Below are positions 32,247-38,213 of a DNA stretch of 38,213 bases, piece after piece. The translations under genes were made by a program, and so were the position numbers. This stretch comes from Dehalococcoidia bacterium UBA2588 (lineage in GTDB: Bacteria; Chloroflexota; Dehalococcoidia; Lucifugimonadales; UBA3495). Location: the NCBI GenBank assembly GCA_002339805.1, contig DDKW01000010.1:1-38213 (forward strand), read 5' to 3'. Position 1 is the first letter of the stretch. The number at the start of each line of letters is the position of its first letter. Under the pieces are notes generated by a model. The model was not told where the DNA came from and did no database searches. It worked only from the letters and a program-made list of their open reading frames with translations.

Positions 32247-33076
32247 CTCGCCTCATGTTTTGGATAGGAACCGAAAATCGTAAGTTTGGACACCAGAGGT
32301 TCTATTTTAGCAAAACAAGTTTTTAGTACTTGATCTTCTCTGTGTCCTAAGCAGTCTATCAAAAAATGATAACGGCCTAGAATTTCCTTGGTAGGTCTTG
32401 ACTCTATTTTAGTCAAATTGATCGATTCTGCCGCAAATACGCCTAGCACTTCGTATAAACTTCCTGGTTTATCTTCTTTGAATGATATGCAAATGGAAGT
32501 TTTATCGTTCCCTGTAAATTTGTGATCTGAATGAGATAGTATTATAAATCTCGTTTCGTTGTTGTCTTGGTCTTGTATTTTGGAATCTCTGATGACACCG
32601 TTATAAATATCTGCAGTTCGTTGTGGACCAATTGCTGCGCTATTTCGGGTGTCATTTAGCATTGTGGTAACTGCTGTAGCATTGCTTAACGAGGCTATTT
32701 GCTCTGCTTCAGGGAAATGTGTTTGTAAGTAGTTCTTGCATTGCCCTAATGATTGCGGGTGTGAGTATACATATTCTATTTCTTTAATAGAAGTAGATGG
32801 TTTTGTGATTAAGTAATGGTTTATGGGTAAAATAACTTCGCCTTCAATAGATAGTGTAGGATTGTTTATGAGTAAATCTTGGGAGTAAGTTACAGGACCT
32901 TCTAGGCTATTTTCGATTGGGATTATCCCAATCGATTGTTTGTTTTCAATGACTGCCTGTCCTACTCTGAGAATAGTAGGTTCGGAAATTCTGTTTAAGG
33001 AAGAGTCGTATAAGATTGCTGCCTCTTCCGTAAATGTTCCTTCAGGTCCTAAATACACAAAATTTTTACTCATCAC
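32243..33076 (-). CDS. pheA: Prephenate dehydratase
   Basis: Phenylalanine biosynthesis: prephenate to phenylpyruvate. The protein has 277 residues with no chorismate mutase domain. The catalytic domain shows YLGPEGTFTEEAA near the start, IGIIPIENSLEGPV, and NETRFIIL carrying the TRF motif. The C-terminal ACT domain (about 197-270) has KPGSLYEVLGVFA and ESRPTK, the sites for feedback inhibition by phenylalanine. It overlaps the preceding RCK-type gene by 4 bp, an odd operon partner. A perfect 11-bp inverted repeat lies in the IIPIEN coding region. Confidence 0.95.
   Translation of the reverse strand: MMSKNFVYLGPEGTFTEEAAILYDSSLNRISEPTILRVGQAVIENKQSIGIIPIENSLEGPVTYSQDLLINNPTLSIEGEVILPINHYLITKPSTSIKEIEYVYSHPQSLGQCKNYLQTHFPEAEQIASLSNATAVTTMLNDTRNSAAIGPQRTADIYNGVIRDSKIQDQDNNETRFIILSHSDHKFTGNDKTSICISFKEDKPGSLYEVLGVFAAESINLTKIESRPTKEILGRYHFLIDCLGHREDQVLKTCFAKIEPLVSKLTIFGSYPKHEAS
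32913..32935. repeat. Perfect 11-bp inverted repeat inside pheA
   Basis: TCGATTGGGAT-T-ATCCCAATCGA, 11-bp arms around one base, in the codons for SIGIIPIEN. It shares CGATTGG with the hairpin inside speE. Confidence 0.6.
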
Positions 33077-33741
33077 ACCCCTGTGAATATGTTATAAATC
33101 ATAAGCTCGTTGTTAGGAGACCCTGCGACTATTACTTGGTCCCCACTTTGTAATACTAAGTTGTTAGAAGGCCTAAGATGAGCACCATTTCTTACTACCA
33201 GGCAAACTAGACAATTATCGGGCATTTCCAGTCCAGATAAGGGAGTGTTATCCGTGATTATTTTACTATCTGCCGGGATCGTTATTGATAGAAGATTAGA
33301 GTTGCTCTGCTCAATCGGCAATATATGTTTAATACCAGTATCTGATATAGAGTTCTCCAATTCTCTCAACATAAAATAATCTTTGTCTATGACAGTATCA
33401 ATTCCGCTAACATTGAATAAAATTTTAAGACTTAAGTCATTTACAATTGCTACAGTCTTTTGGACATTATATATTTCACGAGCCGCTTGGCATACTAAAA
33501 GGTTAGCTCCGTCTACATCTGTCAGAGCAAAAACGACGTCGGCTGGTCTTTGGATTCCTGCTTTTTCTAATTGGTCTCTTTGAGTTGCATCTCCGTGTAT
33601 GATCATACTCCCAAATTTGTCCCATAAATATTCGGTTTTCCGGTAATCTTTTTCTAGAATACATAGTTCGTGTCCCGAGCTAATTAGAGATTCAGCTAGC
33701 AAGTGACTGACTGTGTTATATCCCACGATGATAGCAAACAT
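33073..33741 (-). CDS. TrkA-like RCK protein (N and C domains) with altered nucleotide loop
   Basis: Regulator of K+ transport with an RCK N-terminal Rossmann domain (about 1-125) and a TrkA-C domain (about 145-222), 222 residues. The GxGxxG of NAD- or ATP-binding RCK proteins reads VGYNTVSH, so the nucleotide loop is altered. HGDATQRDQLEKAGI is still the typical TrkA second motif. It starts at an ATG eight bp after the small RCK-like gene, in the run below trkH. With the other two RCK-like genes it may form a hetero-oligomeric gating ring, which is inference. Confidence 0.85.
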   Translation of the reverse strand: MFAIIVGYNTVSHLLAESLISSGHELCILEKDYRKTEYLWDKFGSMIIHGDATQRDQLEKAGIQRPADVVFALTDVDGANLLVCQAAREIYNVQKTVAIVNDLSLKILFNVSGIDTVIDKDYFMLRELENSISDTGIKHILPIEQSNSNLLSITIPADSKIITDNTPLSGLEMPDNCLVCLVVRNGAHLRPSNNLVLQSGDQVIVAGSPNNELMIYNIFTGV

Positions 33742-33749
33742 AGTTATTA

Positions 33750-34181
33750 TTAAAACATCCTAGTTTGATTAGTATCTACCGGAATCGGAAACATAGAAGC
33801 TAGAGTGTTGGCTAGTAGATTCTCGACATTGATCACGTTGAAGGTTGATGAGTTATACAAGTCAAAACTCATACTATTATCACTAAGACATATGGCTTTA
33901 GGCACGTTGTGCACTAGTTGGAGATTCTTACTTACTATCAGATTTTTAAGGTAATTGTTGGAAACAGCAACACAAACATCAAAATGATCCAGTTCTGGGA
34001 CATGATAAATATTTTGCTCAGGAAGTGCCAAATCCAGAATACCTGTTACATTTGGGAAGTGCCCTAGGTAATCTAAAATTGACTGATCTTCAGTAACTAA
34101 TACAATATTATTATCTCTATTGAGTACGCTTCTCAGGGTACTCTCTACTACATGGTCATTGCCATATAAATATATGTTCAT
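33750..34181 (-). CDS. Degenerate TrkA-N (RCK)-like protein
   Basis: Protein of 143 residues that follows the TrkA-N pattern only loosely. It begins IYLYGNDHVVEST, where relatives have I-I-G-x-G-x-x-G. TEDQSIL and LDHFDVCVAVSNN occupy the usual second-strand and ADAVVxAT-like places. No TrkA-C domain is present. Overlaps of 4 bp with the stress protein upstream and tight spacing downstream place it firmly in the operon. It may be a divergent, non-nucleotide-binding ring partner, or a decaying gene. Confidence 0.65.
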   Translation of the reverse strand: MNIYLYGNDHVVESTLRSVLNRDNNIVLVTEDQSILDYLGHFPNVTGILDLALPEQNIYHVPELDHFDVCVAVSNNYLKNLIVSKNLQLVHNVPKAICLSDNSMSFDLYNSSTFNVINVENLLANTLASMFPIPVDTNQTRMF

Positions 34182-34618
34182 GAGGATATTTTACCATCCA
34201 AAGGTTTATTGCTACTCCATATCAAAGTGTTGCACTTGGAATGAGTCATTATGTAGCTGGCAGTTTTACCAAATGCATGATTCAGTTCATTTGTCTTATT
34301 AGGAATTAACATTATAGTATCTGCGCCTATACTGTTAGATCCTGCAACCAGCGTAGGTCCTATGGCTCTACCTTGTAATATCAATGTTTGTATTTTTACT
34401 TTTTCTTCGTTTGCTATAGCTTCAATGATACTTAGAACTTTTTCCGCAATATTAACTCTAGGAATTTCAGCGTTTAGAGGTTCGGAATAAGGGATCACAT
34501 TAACATATGTGGCTACGATCACGGATTTTGTACGTTTAGCTGTTTTGCAAATCCATCTGAAGGCATTTTGATTCTGCTCGTTTTCATCAACGGCCACTAA
34601 AATTTTTTCTGATATCAT
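34178..34618 (-). CDS. Universal stress protein (UspA-like)
   Basis: UspA-fold protein of 146 residues. KILVAVDENEQNQNAFRWICK at the N-terminus is the family strand-helix start, and GKTASYIMTHSKCNTLIWS is the C-terminal helix-strand. The ATP-binding G-x2-G-x9-G-S/T is incomplete (GKTAS), so ATP binding is doubtful. Usp domains often control K+ and other ion transporters, which suits its place between two RCK genes. It starts 9 bp after the KtrA-like stop. Confidence 0.8.
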   Translation of the reverse strand: MISEKILVAVDENEQNQNAFRWICKTAKRTKSVIVATYVNVIPYSEPLNAEIPRVNIAEKVLSIIEAIANEEKVKIQTLILQGRAIGPTLVAGSNSIGADTIMLIPNKTNELNHAFGKTASYIMTHSKCNTLIWSSNKPLDGKISS

Positions 34619-34627
34619 TTCATGCCC

Positions 34628-35308
34628 TTATTCAGGATCAATTAATGATCCTTCACTCAGTTTCTCTACTTGCTCTGTCCTGCCTGTCACTACGAGAAGG
34701 TCACCTATCTTAATTTCTTCGTCTTTAGAAGGGTTTAATATATAGTTTCTTCCTCTTCTCATAGCAAGGACTGAGACCCCGTTTCTAAGATGTTTACCCC
34801 CAAACCCAGCCTCTTCTATGGTCATATTATACATTTCTTTAGGCGGGCGAATTTTACTAATTCCTGCATTGGGAGCAATTTCCATATAGTCCAATATATT
34901 GTCATTAAAATCGACATGAGCTACACGTCTAGCACTTTCCATTTCAGGATATACAATTTTATCGGCCCCGATTTTATCAAGTGTGTCTCCATGTATGTTA
35001 CTACCAGCTCTGGCTATTATATGAGGCACATTCATGCTTTTTAACGTGACTGTTATCAATATGCTAGCCTGCATATTATCAGATCCTAATGCTACAGCAG
35101 CAACATCAAATTCAGGGACTCCCAATTCTCTAAGTGTAGCTTCATTAGTTGCATCGGCTCTTACTGCATAGGTGACATCCCCTAGCATATCTTGAATACG
35201 TTCATCGTTTGTATCTATAGCTAATACGTCGTGACCGGCTTGATAAAATTCTCTAGCCATGGTAGATCCGAATCTACCCAACCCTATAACGCATACTTGT
35301 TTTTTCAT
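34628..35308 (-). CDS. KtrA/TrkA-type K+ channel regulatory subunit
   Basis: Complete RCK protein of 226 residues. The N domain has the dinucleotide loop VIGLGRFGS (8-16) and the acidic AIDTNDERI after the second strand. RADATNEATLRELGV and a C-terminal TrkA-C domain (about 140-220) follow. It would form the gating ring under the TrkH/KtrB pore encoded 62 bp upstream. Among the three RCK-like genes here this is the only one with an intact nucleotide motif. ATG start with GGGG shortly upstream. Confidence 0.92.
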   Translation of the reverse strand: MKKQVCVIGLGRFGSTMAREFYQAGHDVLAIDTNDERIQDMLGDVTYAVRADATNEATLRELGVPEFDVAAVALGSDNMQASILITVTLKSMNVPHIIARAGSNIHGDTLDKIGADKIVYPEMESARRVAHVDFNDNILDYMEIAPNAGISKIRPPKEMYNMTIEEAGFGGKHLRNGVSVLAMRRGRNYILNPSKDEEIKIGDLLVVTGRTEQVEKLSEGSLIDPE

Positions 35309-35338
35309 AACATCCCCAATCTTATGGTTTGGCTACCA

Positions 35339-35352
35339 ATTCAACGTTGAAT
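35339..35352. repeat. 14-bp perfect palindrome between the trkH and ktrA-like genes
   Basis: ATTCAACGTTGAAT sits in the 62-bp gap, about 30 bp upstream of the ktrA-like start. A second inverted repeat (AACACTT/AAGTGTT, 35360-35383) flanks the trkH stop. They could be a regulator site and a weak processing hairpin. There is no T-tract typical of a terminator. Confidence 0.4.
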
Positions 35353-35370
35353 ATTGTACAACACTTACAA

Positions 35371-36819
35371 TTAACCAAGTGTTACCCGTTCTCTAACATA
35401 TCTGTAGGAAGTACTTTCCGTTACCAAAGAAAATGCTAAATATAATGGTACAAGCCTGCCTAATATCATGGTCAAGGAAAATAACGTGGTGGTCAGCGTA
35501 TTCAGTTCAGGCACAATCCCTGTGGAAGACCCGGTAGTAGCGTAAGCAGAGAATACGTCAAACATTACATTTATAAATGATAATTCGGGGTGAAGAAATG
35601 TTAATGTAGGCGCTATTATTAACACTATGACCAGAGATAAAATAGTTACCGTTAGAGCTCTCATTACTTGAAAATGTGCTATTTCACGCCCAAACATTTC
35701 TGCTTGTGAACGTCCTCGTAATGAAGAAATCACGGCTGCAGCAAGCACTGCTATGGTAGTTGTTTTTATTCCCCCTGCAACGGAGCCAGGGGATCCTCCG
35801 ATTAGCATTAATATTGAATATAGGATTTTTGTGAAATCAGTGGATTCTTTAAAATTCACTGTGGTGAACCCTGCTGTTCTTCCACTGATAGTATGAAAAA
35901 CCGAAGAAAATATTTGATCAATTATAGGTAATGCACCAATCGTGCCATCGTTTCGGTATTCGAGTCCCATAAATACTATTGCTCCCAATCCCCAAAGAGC
36001 GAGATTGGCCATGATTATCATTTTGGTATTTAAAGTTAGCCTGTTAAAGTGGCGGTGCCTAAAAATATCGACCAAGGATGCCCAGCCAAAGCTACCTAAA
36101 ATTATTAAAATCGCCACAATTATCATCAAGCCATAGCTTTTGGTCAGAATTGAGGCTCCCTCGGCATTGATTGTAAACCCTGCATTATTGAATGCGGAAA
36201 CGGATAGGAATATAGACTCCCACAATTGTTGCGAAGTGTTTTCTGACTGGATGCTTGTAGTAAATACCCATATAAGCAGAAACCCAACTATATAAAATAT
36301 CATTACCACCGTTATTATATTAAGGGCTAATCGTTTAAGACCTTGCATTCTATCGAATCCCATGTCTCTCATCAGTAATCTTTGAGGCAGGGTAGATTTT
36401 TGACCGATGATGATTAATATAAAGGTTGCGGCAGTCATAAATCCTAGTCCGCCAATAGTCATCATCGCGAATATTACTACTTGTCCGAACATTGACCAGT
36501 ATTCAGCGGTGGAGACCGCAGTATGGCCAGTTACTGTTGCAGCTGATGTCGCTGTGAGTATGGCTATACGGAATGGGGTGAAGTTATTATCTGAGCAGTT
36601 TGTTATTCCAGCATTACAGTTGTTAGAGATAGGAAGTAGTAATAATACGGTGCCAATTACGATGAATCCTAGGAACCCTATTAGAATATATATATGCGAA
36701 CCTTCCCATATAGAAGTACGTCGCATATCACTAGCGCTCACCATCGTGGGGCCACTTTCTGTGATTCTAGGCTGAGTAACTATTTGTTCTTCATGTGAAT
36801 TGAGAGGTGAATTATTCAA
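35371..36819 (-). CDS. TrkH/KtrB-type K+ uptake membrane subunit
   Basis: Pore subunit of a Trk/Ktr potassium uptake system, 482 residues. The four selectivity-filter loops are TVTGHT (95-100), NNAGF (211-215), GRTAGF (313-318) and TTGSST (428-433), each with its filter Gly. GGSPGSVAGGIKTTT (341-355) is the usual gating-loop region. The TTG at 36819 is used as start, but internal ATGs at residues 26 and 32 are also possible because the first 40 residues are a hydrophilic tail. It heads a minus-strand unit with the RCK and Usp genes and is divergent from leuS. Confidence 0.92.
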   Translation of the reverse strand: MNNSPLNSHEEQIVTQPRITESGPTMVSASDMRRTSIWEGSHIYILIGFLGFIVIGTVLLLLPISNNCNAGITNCSDNNFTPFRIAILTATSAATVTGHTAVSTAEYWSMFGQVVIFAMMTIGGLGFMTAATFILIIIGQKSTLPQRLLMRDMGFDRMQGLKRLALNIITVVMIFYIVGFLLIWVFTTSIQSENTSQQLWESIFLSVSAFNNAGFTINAEGASILTKSYGLMIIVAILIILGSFGWASLVDIFRHRHFNRLTLNTKMIIMANLALWGLGAIVFMGLEYRNDGTIGALPIIDQIFSSVFHTISGRTAGFTTVNFKESTDFTKILYSILMLIGGSPGSVAGGIKTTTIAVLAAAVISSLRGRSQAEMFGREIAHFQVMRALTVTILSLVIVLIIAPTLTFLHPELSFINVMFDVFSAYATTGSSTGIVPELNTLTTTLFSLTMILGRLVPLYLAFSLVTESTSYRYVRERVTLG

Positions 36820-36866
36820 AAACTGATATCCAAAATGTTGATTTGCCTAGGTTTTTACCATATACA

Positions 36867-36895
36867 ATTATACCAGTAGGCTATGAGCGTGTAAC
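36867..36895 (-). promoter_or_regulatory. Candidate promoter of the trkH operon
   Basis: Minus strand: GTTACA (36890-36895, 4/6), a 17-nt spacer and a perfect TATAAT (36867-36872). Transcription would begin near 36860, about 40 nt before the TTG start. Confidence 0.5.
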
Positions 36896-36905
36896 GATTA
36901 CAGGG

Positions 36906-36932
36906 TGGACTAGTTTTCTTAATCTCTATAAT
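36906..36932 (+). promoter_or_regulatory. Candidate promoter of leuS
   Basis: A perfect TATAAT (36927-36932) lies 36 bp before the ATG. TGGACT (36906-36911) is a weak -35 with only a 15-nt spacer. The leader would be about 30 nt, too short for a T-box or peptide attenuator. AAGGTG at 36958-36963 is the ribosome site. Confidence 0.4.
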
Positions 36933-36968
36933 ATATATTCCGGAAACTTGGATATTTAAGGTGTATTG

Positions 36969-38213
36969 ATGTCAAGCAGTCACAATCAAGTGTCATTAAG
37001 GTATGACCCAATCATTATAGATAGCAAATGGCAATCCAGATGGGCAAAAGAACGTATATATGAAGTTAACAACGCTTCTGATAAGCCTAACTGGTATGAA
37101 ATGACCATGTATCCGTACCCTTCCGGTGACTTACATATTGGGCACTGGTATGCTTTTTCGCCAGCTGACTGTCATGCTCGCTTCCGTAGAATGCAGGGCT
37201 ACAATGTATTACACCCTATAGGTTTTGATGCTTTTGGATTGCCTGCTGAAAATGCTGCTATAAACAGAGGGATTCATCCCGAAACCTGGACTATGCAAAA
37301 TATTTCTACCATGAGGGACCAATTAAAATCTTTGGGTGCGGTTTATGACTGGAATCGAGAAGTAATTTGCTGTGACCCTGAATATTATGAATGGAATCAA
37401 TGGCTTTTCTTGAAGTTTTTTGAACGAGGATTAGCTTATAAACAAAAGGCTCCTGTAGTTTGGTGTCCGTCATGCAACACTGTCCTTGCGAACGAACAGG
37501 TTGTAAATGGAAATTGTGAACGGTGCGATACAGTTATTACTCGCAAAGATCTAGAACAATGGTTTTTAAGAATTACAGACTATGCGGATGAGTTATTGAA
37601 TTTTGATGGATTGATTGAATGGCCTGAAAAAATTTTAACTATGCAACGGAATTGGATTGGAAAAAGCGACGGAGTAGAGATTAAATTTGATTTATCTAAT
37701 CCAGAAAATACGAACTTATTAAACACCGAAATAACCACGTTCACAACTAGGATTGACACAATTTTTGGTGTTACTTTCATGGCAATAGCTCCCGAACACG
37801 AATTAATAGAATCTTTAACGACTGATAATAATCGGAGTGCAGTAACAAGCTATTTGGATCAAGCTCGCCAAGTATCCGAAATCGATCGTTTGTCTACAGA
37901 AAAAGTAAAAACAGGTCAGTTTTTAGGTTCTTATGCTGTTAATAGGCTTAATGGCGCACATGTTCCGATTTATGTGGCTGATTATGTTTTGCCTAATTAT
38001 GGAACAGGTGCAGTGATGGGGGTGCCGGCTCACGATGAAAGAGACTTTGTGTTTGCATCGAACTATGATCTAGATATTGTACAGGTTGTATCCTCAGGAG
38101 GTACCAACTTAACAGAATTAAAAGAAGCTTTCGTTGAAGATGGTGTATTGATTAATTCAGGCGAATATTCTGGGCTTAAGAATAGAGAAGCTATAAAAGT
38201 CTTGGGTGCTGAA
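36969..38213 (+). CDS. leuS: Leucyl-tRNA synthetase, N-terminal part, cut by window edge
   Basis: Class I synthetase that charges tRNA-Leu. 415 codons are visible from the ATG at 36969 to the window end without a stop. The N-terminal domain has YPYPSGDLHIGHW with HIGH at 56-59 and FDAFGLPAENAA. A zinc knuckle of the form CPSC...CERC follows. The next part is the CP1 editing domain, with TTRIDTIFGVTFMA and the conserved GTGAVMGVPAHDERD, whose Asp positions Leu for hydrolysis. Bacterial LeuS is about 800-850 residues, so about half is present. The KMSKS motif lies outside. Confidence 0.97.
   Translation, partial: MSSSHNQVSLRYDPIIIDSKWQSRWAKERIYEVNNASDKPNWYEMTMYPYPSGDLHIGHWYAFSPADCHARFRRMQGYNVLHPIGFDAFGLPAENAAINRGIHPETWTMQNISTMRDQLKSLGAVYDWNREVICCDPEYYEWNQWLFLKFFERGLAYKQKAPVVWCPSCNTVLANEQVVNGNCERCDTVITRKDLEQWFLRITDYADELLNFDGLIEWPEKILTMQRNWIGKSDGVEIKFDLSNPENTNLLNTEITTFTTRIDTIFGVTFMAIAPEHELIESLTTDNNRSAVTSYLDQARQVSEIDRLSTEKVKTGQFLGSYAVNRLNGAHVPIYVADYVLPNYGTGAVMGVPAHDERDFVFASNYDLDIVQVVSSGGTNLTELKEAFVEDGVLINSGEYSGLKNREAIKVLGAE

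Noticed and set aside
36933..36968. T-box or attenuator in front of leuS
   Set aside because: The leader after the -10 is about 30 nt, too short for a T-box, and no Leu-rich peptide is present.
1..38213. Mobile elements, CRISPR arrays, tRNA or rRNA genes
   Set aside because: No transposase or integrase, no regularly spaced direct repeats, and no cloverleaf-like or rRNA-like stretches were seen in any intergenic region.

Overview
The window is AT-rich, densely packed bacterial chromosome. Gene content points to a member of the Chloroflexota, most likely a marine SAR202/Dehalococcoidia-type lineage. The signs are two DUF2298 ('YYY') membrane proteins, one fused to a GT-C glycosyltransferase domain, an 11-subunit nuoABCDHIJKLMN operon without nuoEFG, and several protein variants that look Chloroflexi-like. 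This assignment is inference from family knowledge; there is no rRNA in the window. I see no tRNA, rRNA, IS element, prophage or CRISPR, and no gene-free stretch longer than 300 bp once the edge genes and a recoded gene at 1958-2596 are included.

Layout. 1-2596 (minus strand): a DsbA/FrnE-like thioredoxin-fold gene with an in-frame TGA at its active-site Cys position (a probable selenoprotein), then rnc, ftsY, and the start of a DUF2298 membrane protein that leaves the window. 2715-5212 (plus): tRNA nucleotidyltransferase, a small zinc-finger protein, and a zinc-binding dehydrogenase. 5202-9547 (minus): an OGG1-type glycosylase, a DinG-type helicase with a DnaQ-like exonuclease, and a PHP-domain protein. 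9703-11006 (plus): speD-speE polyamine synthesis. 11014-13500 (minus): thioesterase, trmD, amidohydrolase. 13674-14816 (plus): a CinA-like plus NMN-adenylyltransferase-like fusion. 14935-32246 (plus): a 17-kb co-directional run with complex I (nuoA-N lacking E, F, G), a LOG-like protein, enolase, a SEC-C mini-protein, GAPDH, and a giant glycosyltransferase-DUF2298 fusion. 32243-36819 (minus): a K+ uptake cluster (TrkH/KtrB, three RCK-like regulators, a universal stress protein) ending in prephenate dehydratase. 36969-end (plus): leucyl-tRNA synthetase, cut by the window edge.

Most exciting signal. The apparent non-coding gap at about 2318-2596 is really the N-terminal half of the DsbA-like gene. 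Translation from an ATG with a strong Shine-Dalgarno runs through one TGA (2543-2545) into an intact, family-typical C-terminal half. The TGA sits where relatives have the catalytic Cys (FDF-R-x-PF), and the RNA just after it folds into a bacterial-SECIS-like hairpin whose apical loop has G at its second position. TGA is an ordinary stop for neighbouring genes, so selenocysteine is the best reading.

Genes overlap by 1-23 bp or lie within a few bases in most of the runs, and three convergent pairs overlap or abut. The genome is therefore compact, and transcription units probably read into one another.
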